DNA from: Triplophysa rosa
Taxonomy: Eukaryota > Chordata > Actinopteri > Cypriniformes > Nemacheilidae
NCBI RefSeq assembly: GCF_024868665.1
Contig: NC_079890.1
Location: 32,660,317-32,724,316, forward strand
Length of the DNA stretch: 64,000 nt
Direction of reading: 5' to 3'
Shown here: piece after piece, positions 1 to 19,600 of the stretch
Layout: each line of letters begins with the position of its first letter
How positions within the stretch are numbered: the stretch's first letter is position 1
Notes under the pieces: model-generated
Databases searched by the model: none
What the model was told of the DNA's origin: nothing
Seen by the model: the letters and a program-made list of their open reading frames with translations, nothing else
Program-made: the position numbers and the translations under genes

Positions 1-130
1 TATGTACATAAACTTGTTGTCGGACACTCCATAAACCAAAATAAGCCCTTAAAAATATTGAGGAATGTACTCTTTAAATATTTGATTATTTGCCAGGCAT
101 AAATCATGCATTATTTTTTTAAGTTTTTTT

Positions 131-7006
<6,876 letters not shown>

Positions 7007-7860
7007 TAACTTGCTCTGAGCGAGACCACCCCTCCTTTTCTGTGGTAGCCGTAATGTTGCGTCACACTGAACTGTTGGAAATGTGACGGCTACACAGCGT
7101 CCCAACCAGATGATGGACTGATAACATGATACATGAGAATATCAGACAGGAGCGCACAGTTCACTTTTGTCTTTTGTTGTTTTTTTCCTGACACACTAGA
7201 GTGCCTTTTGTTCAACACTAGAGACATTCACAACAGCTTCATTATGATCAGTGGACACATTTGATTTTGTTCACAGGAAACGTGAATCTCCACTGCGGGA
7301 TTTGTTTCGGAAGATTGGCAAACTGTAACCCACAACATGGCAGTTTTTATGTCATTTAGTATTTCATCATTTCAAGTATTTGATCGAATGCATGCTGAAA
7401 TCATATTCAGGTTTTGCAAATGAGAAGCATGTTGGTGTGTTTATATAGTTTGTGTAATATGTTAGATTGTTTTAGTTACACCAAATTGAACATTTTTTTT
7501 GGCTGTAGTTCAGAAGTAATACAACATGCATAATTCTGTTGTGTTTCATATTTACCTTAATATACAGCTCTTAATCGTGATCTGAGAGATCTGAATTCTA
7601 GAAAGGGGATTGTTTTACTTTTTGGTTTTATTTGGAGAGCAGGACAGGTTTATATGTTGTCAATTGAACTGAAATATTTACAAAAGGTGGGTAAGAGCTC
7701 TAAATTTCTTTAGTCTTGTCAAAGTGCGCGAGGGGTAGTTATTGCCACACCTTCCGCCTCCAGTATGCCCCACTGTGAACATGATTTTACATAAACTACT
7801 GTAACAGCCAATACTAATCAATGTAAAAAAATAAATAAACACAAATGAGGCAAGATTCTC
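7007..7860 (+). other. pacsin3: pacsin3 3' UTR (inferred)
   Basis: Follows the TGA at 7006, with no other gene signature, up to overlapping AATAAA hexamers at 7830-7839. The end is inferred from the hexamers. Confidence 0.55.
7830..7839 (+). terminator. Candidate pacsin3 polyadenylation signal
   Basis: AATAAATAAA, two overlapping AATAAA hexamers about 825 nt after the stop codon. Confidence 0.5.
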
Positions 7861-9622
7861 ATCTTTGTATAGGAGTATATTGCATTTGGTTGTTATTTCT
7901 GTTAAGATCCTTTATAAAAGCTTTGTATGGCTGGTTTCTTTAAACGTTAAGAGACGTTTCATATTTCGAATGTTTGAAATGAAATTTTTTGAATAATTTC
8001 TTACATTGAGTGAATCTTTTGAGTTGTGCGAGTTGCTGGATGGTGGTTTTCTAGTTTTGTGGTTGAAGGACAACTGCTATTACTAGATATTACTATTGGA
8101 CGTGTTCAAGTAAGGCCACATGTCATTATGGCTTATATTTAGTTGTCCTCGAGTGCATACAATTCTGAAATTATTGAATGTTAAATTAAACCTTTTCATA
8201 ATCTCATTGAAACGTGCCTCTGTTCTGTTACCTGTGCGAGTTATAGGGTCGCTGAAAGAAGATGCGAAACTGTTACAACATTAGTCTAATCCTCATTACG
8301 CATGCCAGTTTATGACCCTATAATCTGCCAGATTTATGTTTTTTTTTTGTCTGAGCATTCAGCAATGAAATATTCAGTCTTTTATTAGCAGGATCAATCT
8401 GGTTCACGTCAAGAAAAGACATGATGTTTCTTAAGCTTCACGTCAAGGTGTTGATGTCAGTGATTAAAGGAAAAGGCTACACCAGCAGGTCCCGTGTTGT
8501 GAAATGTAAGGGAATTTCTGGACTCGGACGCAATGCAGTGCAATTGTTTTGTTTCATTTTAAACGATTAAGAATTTAAGCATGTAAAACAAAATGCAGTT
8601 TCCTAACCTTCGTAGCATACAATATCATGACTGGCAGTCATTTGAATACTGAATAAGATACTTTAAATACTATACAGAAAGAACTCTCTCAAAGATATAT
8701 TTGCATCTCTTGACCTTAAAGACATACAGTAACATGATGGAGAGCTCTAAACAGTTTGAAGAGAGCCTAGTTCACGGAAATGCACATTTTACTGGGTCTA
8801 CTGTAGAAAAACTTGACCTGTAAAGCCCAGACACCAACACCATTTTATTATAGACTCGATGTGTTCAGGCAACATTTCTGACCAGAAAAGGCCGCTCGCC
8901 AAACTGTTGCATCAAAGCTGGAAGCATTTATGGTGTAGAATTTCCTCGCATTTATCACAACAGCCAAACTTGAAAAGGATTACGAGGTTCCACATCTGGC
9001 CATATCAACAGCTCTTCAGACATTCAATGAATCAGATCCATTAGGACCGGCCTCAAAAACACATAATTATAACAAAGTCCACGCAATAATCAAACTGGCC
9101 TGACCAAGCCCAAACTATATATCTTTACACAGCCTGTGTGGGACAAACAAGATGTATGAGTCACTCAAAGTATGAGTCACTCAAAGTAAACTCCCCACAG
9201 ATGAAATAAATCTCTTGGAATTTTTCTGCAGGGACAACGTCAGGTGATTTCTTGCTTAAACTTGTTGAACACATTCTTTTGCGAGGCACACTGTCATAGG
9301 TACTAAACTTTAAACAGATACCCTTTTATAATACAACACAAAATTGAATTCCAAGTGTTTGGCTGTACATAAAAATGACATGTATTTCTATACCGTAATC
9401 TAGTTTTAGTGATCATCAATTGTAAATTTGACAGACAATCACTTCTAATGACTACTACATTGGACAATCTCTATTTACAGAATGGTACCAGAGATGTTTA
9501 TTGCTCATGTAACTCATATACAGTGTAGATGCATTAAATGTACTGGACAGAGGTAGTATTTTAAACTGAAGAGTGCATTGTGTAGCTGTGAAGACATTTA
9601 ACAAGTACTAAAAATAATCCCT
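7861..9622. other. Intergenic, between convergent pacsin3 and fadd
   Basis: No exon, RNA gene or clear repeat recognised. A short direct duplication (TATGAGTCACTCAAAG, twice) sits at about 9156-9187. The rest is unique AT-rich sequence. Confidence 0.5.
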
Positions 9623-9634
9623 TTATTTATTTGT
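9623..9634 (-). terminator. Candidate fadd polyadenylation signal
   Basis: TTTATTTATTTG on +, which reads AATAAATAAA on the minus strand, about 340 nt after the fadd stop. Confidence 0.4.
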
Positions 9635-9974
9635 AATGTCACATATAATCCTTCGACAGTCGACTTGAAACAAAAGTCACAAAATAGAATTCTATTTTCC
9701 ATAATGAGAGAACTATAAAACTGGGAAAATCAGACCAATCTTACAAATATATTTTATTTTCATTATCTGCAACGCAATCACAAATGTAAAATATATTAAC
9801 TAATATTTCATTCTTTAACAAATATTCATTAGGGCACCACCACTAACAACTGATTCAGGAAAATTTGCAAAGGCATTGTAATTCAGCTCAGTTGCACTTC
9901 AAAGTGAAATTCACATTATTAGCTGTTCTGCAGATCTGTCATTTCATAATGGAAAGAAAGAAAAAGAGCCGGTT

Positions 9975-10252
9975 TTAATATCCTTCATTGTGGAGTTTTT
10001 GCTCCACAAGATCAGCAGTGTAGTTCTGTTTGCAGTCACGCAGAGCTTTAATGAGTATCTCCACTCTTGCGTTTTCTCTCTGGATCTTTATCCACTCTTT
10101 GACGAGCTCTCTCACTTGCTCCTCTAGGTCACACTTGCGTTTGTCTTGAATGCTGTCCAGTTTGGTGTCGTTCAGTCCCAGTTTTCGTCCAACTTTCTTC
10201 CAATTTCGTCCCAGCTGCTCCACGATTACATCAGTTGCGATATTTATTTTCT
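9975..10252 (-). CDS. fadd: fadd exon 2 (death domain)
   Basis: Acceptor TATATTAG before 10252; 2 nt complete Glu100. Ends GGA TAT TAA at 9975. Confidence 0.93.
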
Positions 10253-11520
10253 CTAATATAAAAGACACATAAACCATATGAATATCTCAATCTGACAACT
10301 TTTCAAATCTTACATAAAGTCAGTGACCACATAACATATGTCATCTTCATGTGGTGGTGGATAAAAATTCTGCCAAATGCAAACATGTTAATGAAGTCTA
10401 TACACTCGTTCAAAAACAACATAGGATGTAGTTTAAGGATGTACCGATCCCCACGTTCATCAGCATGTCAGCCAGTCAGGTTTATGCACTGTATGTCACG
10501 TGCCTTTAGAAGGGAAAACTTGCATGACAGCTAATGATCACGTGACCAGAAACATCATGTCCATTACTACTGGTGCTAAAATAAATCGACAACGACACCG
10601 CTACCCTACTTTATATCATTCTCTTTTGATATAAAGGCAAGTGTCCGTCTACTTCTATCCAACTTTCGCTGGATAGGGAAAGGCATTTCACAAACAAACA
10701 CGAAGTGTTTACATTACGCACACTTCCGTTAAAGCGGAAGCGCAACGCCAAACTTCCGAAAATGAACCATTGCACCAAAATGAGATAACTCCGTTTTTCT
10801 AAAATGACGTTTTTATTGTGCATTCCAATTAATATCAATAAAACTGCAGTTGGTTTGTTTTGATTTAACCCATAATAACTAAAAAAATTGCCATCAACAG
10901 CAATAAAAACATGACAACATAATGAAAACTCTTTTTAGAGTTAGAGTTAGTTTATCTCATTTTGGAACCAGACTCTTCAAGTATAGTTAGTAACTATACA
11001 TTGTGCTCTTACTGCAAAATACCATAGTTAAATTATGGTTGTTTTAAAACCACGGTACATTTTTGTACATACACCTTTAAGAAACACCAACAAGACACCT
11101 TCCATACACATTCTGCTATTTGCCAAGTAACCTTAAAACCAAAGGGGTTTCGTGAGTTGTCCACCTGCGTATGAACTTTGATACTTCAAAAGTCAAATGT
11201 TAAAAGCAGTAGGCTACGTTACCTTGCTCTTTTGGGTCCAGCAGATTAGCATTGGCTGTCGATCCTCTCTCATACTTGTCAATGTGTTCGATCAATGCTG
11301 TCTTAGCGACCCTGTCCAAAATTGATCGCAGAAACTCCGTGTCGTCAGGCTTGATTTGACCCCGTTCGATCAGGCACTCAAACAGTTCGATCCCATTCTT
11401 TATTTTCTCGAGTTTTTTCTTCCCGACGTCCTTGCACAAAAACTTCAAGCTGTCTAGTGTGTCCTGTTCGAGTCCATTGGATATTGTTAAGAGCATAGCT
11501 CTAAATTCACCCCCGTCCAT
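9975..11520 (-). CDS. fadd: FADD, Fas-associated death-domain adaptor, 2 exons, complete
   Basis: Cytoplasmic adaptor that joins death receptors (death domain) to caspase-8/10 (death-effector domain). Exon 1 is 11520-11223, exon 2 is 10252-9975; 576 nt, 191 codons plus TAA. The DED spans residues about 1-80: LDSLKFLCKDVGKKKLEKI matches the FADD ELKFLC..VGKRKLE region. The death domain spans about 100-185: QLGRNWKKVGRKLGL, NDTKLDSIQDK, VRELVKEW, VEILIKALRDC. The one-intron DED|DD layout is that of vertebrate FADD. Synteny with ano1 on the same strand agrees with human 11q13. The protein ends about at the last death-domain helix and lacks the Ser-rich tail that carries human Ser194. Confidence 0.94.
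10253..11222 (-). other. fadd intron
   Basis: About 970 bp. Near 10350-10390 is a decayed LINE/SINE tail (GGATAAAAATTCTGCCAAATG). No further exon seen. Confidence 0.6.
11223..11520 (-). CDS. fadd: fadd exon 1 (DED)
   Basis: Starts ATG GAC GGG GGT at 11520; 99 codons plus 1 nt; donor GTAACG (11222-11217). Confidence 0.93.
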
Positions 11521-12098
11521 AGTTTACAATGTGTTTGGGTGTCAACACAAGCCCTGTGATGTGCCTGATCTGAACGCTTTCGCTTTTCTTAACGTTTTCG
11601 CTTTCGCGTGCGCTCCCGAACAGTGCCCAATGATTAATGAAAGTCTCGAGCTGTTGGTGAAAGTGCTTTATCTTGTTTAGCCCGTGCCGACATAAGTTTG
11701 AGAAATAGCACCCACAATCAGAAATTCCTGAATGTACCTTCCGTTCAAAAGAAACGTTTTTTGAAGGGCCAATGGGTGTTTCTTACATGCAGCGCTGCGC
11801 AGACTGATCGACTGAAGACATCAGAGACTCAGAGTATCGCGAGAGCGGAATGTCTTTTCAAGCAAATCTTTGGAAACAATTTCTGCTCGTGTTTGTTTCA
11901 TTTTCATGGATTGTTTCTTTTCGGGTTGGAAATTTTCAATTTTTTTTACAAAACTCATTGATCAGCTGGAGTTTACTACTTCCTCCTAGTAAAAAGTATA
12001 ATCTTAAACTTATTCTTCCAAACAATTAGGCCTACTGTACGTATCGTTTGATGACTGACCTTTAATAAATGTCTACATATCATGGAATATATAACATA
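11521..12098. other. fadd upstream / ano1 downstream interval
   Basis: Probably the fadd promoter and 5' UTR (relatively CpG-rich at 11540-11690, including an inverted CCAAT near 11625) followed by AT-rich spacer to the presumed ano1 3' end. No TATA box or other gene seen. Confidence 0.4.
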
Positions 12099-13499
12099 TT
12101 TATTTAATAAACTTAAATAAAAAGCAAAAAACCCTGTTGAAACATTAAAACTCGATGATGACATCACAGGGTGTGAAAAACAGTATGTGCTGTAACAGTC
12201 CTAAAATGGGATTACACTGTATACAGTATTCATATAGATAAAGCAAAAACATACTTGATACACAATGAATCAAGGAAGAACTCTAGTAGGTTTGTATAAT
12301 AACATTTTTCTAGATGAATAAAAATACAAAACAAAAAAAAATACAAACATCTGTTGTGTGGCCAAGCAAATGTATAAAATTTGAATTACGTTTCAAGACA
12401 TACTGTATATTTGATCTGGATTAGAAACATTCTCCTATTTAGCAAGCTTTTAGAAACAGATTATTTCTTTTTAATGGAAGACACATGCAACATAATTTAT
12501 CAATTTAACATTTTTGTTGTCGTTTCATTATGGCTTGTTGGATGTCAGGATAGGAACATTCAGCCAGGAGGCCAAAATCCAGACACAATATGATAATATG
12601 ACACAGTACTAATAAATGCATTAAAATAAATGCATAAACATATTTCCATCAACAATAAGGCCTCTTAAACATAGGATTATATACAATGTACTGTACCTGT
12701 TTCAGCATTTTTGGACCTTAAAACCAAAGATAATTTCGATCCCATAAACAAGTCTGTATCCCTCAGTAGAAAACACCAATAAACTAAACTACTAAAGGTG
12801 ACAATTGTTTTATTAGCTTTTAAGGTATTTTATATTTGCAATTTAACTGTTTTTTATGTAGAAAACAAAAGTCATTATTATGATCGAATAAGTAGAACTG
12901 CTTTTTGTACCCAGACAAAGGTTTAATCGCTGTAGTTGACTAATAACTTGACTAGAACTAACCTGAATGAAATGTCTAATATGAAAAATAAAAAATGCAC
13001 TTTAAAGTCAGAGCAGGAGAATCCTGTCAATAATTTTTTTTTAAAAACATACAGTTTTTACTATTTCCATTCTTGGTAAAATGAATTATAAAAGCATTGT
13101 ATTTTACATAAAAAGCTCATTAGCCAAAGCAGCAATGATACACAAAAACTACATGTGATATTCATCAGTTCAACCAGAAAACAATAAAGACCCATAAGCT
13201 CACGCACCATATCAACCTACCTGCAGAAATTGCATATAACTAATAGAAAAAAAACCTGTGTTTAATTCAGTAACAGACAAAGGAAAAGAAAACATTGTTT
13301 CATGTTTGACTGCTATCAGTTATCTAAGCGGCAGTCTCTAAAATACAACTTTGGTCCTACAGGAGGACCAGCGGTCCTGCCGTAAGTCCTCTCCAGCCTT
13401 TGCATGTTGCAAGGCATTTAGGCGGGTCACCAGAGCTGGGTGGAGTCTAAAACAGGCTCTGGGCTGGACATTTTTTCTGCTATTCTCAGTGATAAATTG
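12099..13499 (-). other. ano1: ano1 3' UTR (inferred extent)
   Basis: AT-rich, no repeat recognised. Minus-strand AATAAA hexamers lie at 12813-12808 and 12104-12099, so the 3' UTR is about 0.7 or 1.4 kb. The extent is a guess from the hexamers. Confidence 0.4.
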
Positions 13500-13697
13500 C
13501 TATGCTTGTGAACTGGGACGCGAGCGAAGCTGCTGAGGGCTTGGATCACTGAGAGTATTCCTAAACTTCTTGCCCTGTTCCTCCTTCATGAACAACTCGA
13601 CTATGAGGTTCCTCTCCTTGTGTATCTGAGTGCTAATGTCCTTGGGAATGTCTGGGATCAGCCAGTCCACAAAGTCACTCATCAGCATTACTACATT
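13500..13697 (-). CDS. ano1: ano1 exon 25 (C-terminus, stop)
   Basis: [20 protein letters not shown], then a cytoplasmic tail ending SRPSSQA and TAG at 13502-13500. Acceptor CTATGCAG. Confidence 0.95.
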   Translation of the reverse strand, partial: NVVMLMSDFVDWLIPDIPKDISTQIHKERNLIVELFMKEEQGKKFRNTLSDPSPQQLRSRPSSQA

Positions 13698-16600
13698 CTG
13701 CATAGAGAATCAAGAGAATCAACATGCTGAATCTCACCAGAAATGTACAGGTCATATTTAATCCCAAAATCTAAAAAAATAACATTAATTATGCTTGTGA
13801 CTAACCTGAAACATAATGACAAATGCTAGCCGGGCAGCCAAAATGGCCCAGAATTGTCTTGAGAAATCATATGGCGTGTCAGAACCTGGAGGGTCCCTGA
13901 AGTCTTTATATCTAAACACAGCATAACCATAAATGCACCAAATCTGAATACATCTTATTAGCCAAGACAATTATGAACAAAAATTTTAAAAAACTTTAAA
14001 CGGATACCAGTACCTGCAAAAATCCACTTTGTAGCCCAAGTGCATAGGATTAATGGGTTCTGTGCCTGGCTGGAAGTGACTGACGTTGAACTGTGAGAGG
14101 GTGAAGTTGACAAAACCATGTAGAGTCCCGTCTGGACTGTACATGTACTGATAGACCAGGCGTGGAATGAAGTCGGATGTGAAAGCGATTACAAACGCCT
14201 GCAAAGTGACACAGAAGGATCAATGCTCTCTCCTGATCTCTAGATACAGTATTGCTCAAGTCAGTCATTTTATCATGTATCATAAAAAGGTCTCTGAACA
14301 TGTGCAGGACTTGGAAAAAAGCATGAATGATTTTCAGTGCTGTAATCTTTAGCAGTACTTGCCCATTGCACATGACATCACAGCAAAGTTTCATTTTTCT
14401 CAGATTTGAAACGTCAATCATACACAAAACCTACATTAACAATGACGGCCACTTTACTCAATCCTCTGAGAAGATTGTACCAGATTCCTTGAAGACACAG
14501 AAACAAACACAAGAAAAGGTGATTGCAAGAAGCCACTTATTTCTTAAAAAAAGCAATATATAATTATACTAAAAATGGCTAAAATGATGCTGTCTGAATA
14601 TGAGGAAAACATAAGCAGTCCCAAAATCAAAAGATTCAACAAATAACTTATGTTTTGCATAAAATATGCAAAATATTAATTACTGTAAATAAGTTTGAAT
14701 AAATTCAGCATTAATTCAAGTAAAATAACAACAAATACTGACAATTTCATAATGTAATATTTACCTTATATTTTCTGAGTTTCGTAATGAGAATGGTTGC
14801 TTAGAAGCGTTGTTTACTGTAATTGTAATTATTAAGTAGATCTAATTTTAAGAGAAAAAAGGCCTTTATAAGGCGTATTATTTATTCAAGTAAATTATTT
14901 CTTTAGCTCTTATGGGTGAAATATGGCCATGATAAACAGTCAGCATCCATGACAACGCTTAAAGATACAATTCGACCACTAGATGGTGATAAATGACTGT
15001 CACAAAAACATTCAGCCAGCATTTAAGGGTTTGCTTAATGCTTTACACCCATTAAAACCTCATTATTGTTCTCAGTCATTAAATATAACCATCTGTAGCA
15101 CAACGAAGCTACTTGCTGTAGTTTTAAGGCTTTTATTCGGTCTGACACTGCCAGTGTTTACATAACAAAGCAAACAAATGCAAGATGACAAAGTAGGTTT
15201 TGTTTTTTCAGACAACTCCTATGTATAGCCATACTTAAAAGTGTTCCCTGTTTAAAACTTTTTGTTTGAGTTAAACATATTTTTATTGAAATACATGGAG
15301 GATTACAGAAAAATATCCAAAAGGTCGTCATAGTATTGCTTACAAAATAAATGCAGTAAATCAACCCGTGAGGGCATGTTGTGTGCAGACACTGACCAAT
15401 GTCTTTGGCTCTGACAGCGATAGGTCTTCTCAACTCTGTGACAAACTTTTTGGCATCAAGACGGATCTCAATGATGTTATTCAGAAGAGCAAAAAGCGGA
15501 GCCAGTGGAAAAGAGGCCACAAACAAGGTCACCATCCCAAACTGGATGACTAGAGAAGACAAGCAAAAACAACACTGAAACTTCCATAGAAGGTTCCTCT
15601 GAAACAAAACGCACAAAGCTTTTTGTAAACTAAAAACATTATGTGAAAATATAACTTTGATATCTTTAATTTTGACTGAGTAAGGCCATGTCAAAGATTG
15701 AAATGATTGTTCAGGAAACCAACTTTTGGTAGTTTCTGGTTAGTTTTATCAATTTTTGGCAAAGACTAGGCTACTTTGATGCTTCTAATCTCATACCTTA
15801 TGCGATTTTAGCCTGGATTTCACAGACAGGGTCACATTTATTTTCTCAACACATGTTCTTATCATGAATATATAGTATTGAACAGAGTGTACACTTATTT
15901 CAAAAATAGTGTTATTTTCTTAATTTCATTCTAACCGGATACTACAGTATTTGAAAAGTATATTTTAGAGTGAAATTAACAATATTTAGTTTCTAATCCC
16001 TGCTCATGAGTAATGAGCATTTCCAGACTGAGAGGAGAGGAGGTTAGGGAAGGATACAGAGAGAGCGAGAGCGAGAGAGAGAGAGAGATGGATTCTGAGA
16101 AATAGAAGGATGGATAAACGAGGGGGGCATGTTATAAATGAATGCAGGCCAGAACTAAAGCTCATAATCTCACGCAGCTCTGCCGGCCCCCCTCTGGACC
16201 CATAATGCCTCTGTGTGAGCAGAAGTCCAGCCCACGCTGTAGCACACATGAGGAGGGGCCAGCAACACACAAACTCCATATACACCATAACAGCTCCTTC
16301 ACAGAACATGCGGCTATACATTTACCCGCAATAATAGTGCCTCAAACAGAGCGAGCGACAAAAGATGTAGTGAGATCAAATAAATCTGCCCAATCACGTT
16401 TAGTCATTTCAATTAGTGGGAATGGACTGTGTATGAATTTAATTATTCATAACAGGAGGTTGTAATTACAAAAGATTATTTATGAAGCCGTATCCCCACA
16501 GGACTGCAGAGGCAGCAGATCAAGAAGAGAACGCAAACAAATGTTTATGTGTCTGTATCCGTGCGTGGGCGCGTATTGCGTAGTGACTCACTCATTTCCA

Positions 16601-19600
16601 TATACTCAGGAGTGAGTCCGACAAATGGCCCTAGGAAGTGGTCCTTCTCATGGCGCTGAAGTGTTTTGTTTAGCTCTTCCTGCTGCTTCTTGTCCATCTT
16701 GCGTCGTCGGAGAAGTTTCTTCAGTTTACTGCGACACAGATACATAAATATTCACGTTGGCCTAACGGACATTTACTGTGGTTTTACCACAAATACAACA
16801 CAAAAACCATGGTTACTTTAGTAAAATCATCATGGTTTTGCAACATTAGCCATAGTTTAAAGTGACAGTTCACCCAAAAAAAGAAAATCCTGTCATCATT
16901 TACTCACCCTCTTGTCATTTAAAACCTATATGACTTTCTTTATCCGCAGAACACAAAAGAAGATTTTTAAAGAATGTTGTTAACCAACACCCATTTACTT
17001 GCATTTTTTTGGCCGCACAATAGAAGTGAATGGGGGCCAATGCTGTTTGGTTACCAACTTTCTTAAAAAAATCGTCTTTTGTGTTCTGCGGAAGAAAGCA
17101 AGTCTTACAGGTTTGAAATGACAAGAGGGTTAAGTAAATGATAACTGTATTTCTTTGGGTGAACTATCACTTTAATCGTGGTATTTGTAGGAAAACTGGG
17201 GTTACTCATATGGTAATAAATTAGCCAAATACATGATACACTTTTCCTATGATAAAACCAATTTAGTGATCGAGGTACAGCTGTTTCAGGAATCCCAAGC
17301 ATGCCTGTTTTATTCTGTGCTCATGTGCAGACCAACGTGGAATGTGCACTGACCAGATTCCAGAGTGCTCCACATTTTCAAAGAACTGTGTTCGTCTATG
17401 AAATATTTTGGTTCAAACCTTTAGATTCAATCTGGCTGCCATTCACCAATTTGTTTGAGGTTGGGCACAATAATAATTATTAATCATTAATAATAATTGT
17501 GTGACCCTGCGGAGAACAAGCAAATTCAAAGAATGGATGGATATTCCCAATTTGCTTGAAGATGCTTACTGGGTAGAATATTTGCCAGAGAACTCCACAA
17601 AATACATTTGCAAGCGCAGCGGGGGGGGGGGGGGGGGGGGGGGGGGGGGATGGTTAGAAATGAACTCGAGGGAAAGTTCATGCAAGAAATTCACAACAAC
17701 AATAGACAGTTAGTCCCTAAATCATGAAAGTGTCACGAAAGGTACAGGCCACACCTGTAACACATGGGAACAGCTTTTTTATCACACCTCTCTCATCGCT
17801 GGAGATGTAATGTCTTGGCAGTGTGCCTGCGTATGCTTTATGGGTGTACTCACGGAACACCAATCTCAAACAGATTGTTCTGGATGAGTTGTTTTCCAAG
17901 CATGGTTATACAAAGCTGTATACATAACTCCATCAGACAGCCGGCATGGGCGCACTGCAAGGTAAAACAGAGAGAGAATCCAGTCACAGCGGAGCACACT
18001 AAACGTTAGTCAACGGTGCTGATGTAACTAGGTGACTGTTCATGGACAAACAATGAAGTGAAAATCCAGACATTTACCTCTTCCATTCGGTAAGACCCCA
18101 GAACATAAATGTATTTTCCTGGACGTCCGATCAGCCTGGTGCACAGAGGAAGATAAAAAAACAGTCTTACAGAAACTGTACAATTAACACCTTACCGTCA
18201 AAGTTTATTGAAATCAATGCAGGTCATTAACGTAAAGAGTGCTTTGTGCACAGTTGCTGCCTAACAATGTTAAAACTATGTTACGCATCAGACGGGTTGG
18301 TACCAGCCCTCACCTGCCTCTGAAAAACGCCAGGTACACAATAGGGGTGAATGCGTTGGCAAACTTCAAGACGAACGTCTTGAAAATCAGCCTTTCCTCA
18401 AAACTTTTGTCAGTTTTTGGCACCTCTGATGGGTTGAAAACATCGACACTGTAAACCTTTTGCATTCACAACGCAAACTAAATGCTCAGACAACAGCAAC
18501 CAGAAGTACCAAGAACAGTGAGCCAGCGCGCGACTGCTCCGTAGATCTCGTCCATGATGATGATGATGATGAGGTTGATAACAGCTGCAGTGGTTTTGAC
18601 TGTGGCTCGTATGTTAGTTCTGAATGACGGGGTGGAGCTCATAAGCAGTGCCGTCTGAATGGAGATCCTATACAGCACCACGCCAAACACGATGGCCAAT
18701 GTAACGAATATCTAAGCGGAAAACAAACAGCGAGACAAATCATTTTTGTGAACTACAGTAGTTTTTAAAGGTCCAGTCAGTAATATCTAGCGGCGAGGTT
18801 GCAAATTGCAACCAACCACTCACTCCACCCCCCTCCCTTTCGAAACACTACGACGGCTGACAGAACATGGCGAATTCCATGCAAGGGGACCCGCGGTGTA
18901 TGTGGATAGAAATAGCTCATTCTAAGGTAATTCATTGTGTACGCTCTTTATACACCTCTGAAGGCATGGCTATATATATTATATTGCATTTCTGTCAATA
19001 GATCATCCCAAAAATCACACACTGGACCTTTAAAGCTAGTACAATAAGAACATTTAGTGTTTCAGTGTAATAATTTGCTTATAATATATTAGGACAAAAC
19101 ATCACTTTTTGATTTGTGTATACTTTATTTAGACATTTGATTGCCAAGTTCATCGGACACATGTGGACAGACTGGCCTGTCTGTGTTTTGATATAATATT
19201 TTATCGTATATTAATTGTATTAAATTAAATTAAAACTACTCAACAGTTTAGGTTTCTTTGCGGAGGTCTGCCAGAGATAAAGGTTTGTTTATGTTGTTGC
19301 CGCTGAAACCGTCTATAACAAAATAACTGAAAACATGACTATTATTTTCATATATGTTACGTTATTTATCATATAAATGTATTTTCTCGCTGACAATTTT
19401 AAGACTCAAGGTTTAAAAATACAATCAGGATACTTTTCAGATGTCAAAATTGCTCTTGGGTCAATTTGAATATGCAAATTTGTCCCCGCCTCCACTCAAT
19501 CGCACCATTACCACTACCCGATCTACAGTGTCAACTGTGCGACGTGACCGGTTGCAACTTGTTTGTGAATTTGATTAAATGTGTTTTGCACACGTTTCAT

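Noticed and set aside
15158..15694. 178-codon open frame on the minus strand
   Set aside because: Only its middle is real: ano1 exon 21 (15549-15397). The rest is intron read-through.
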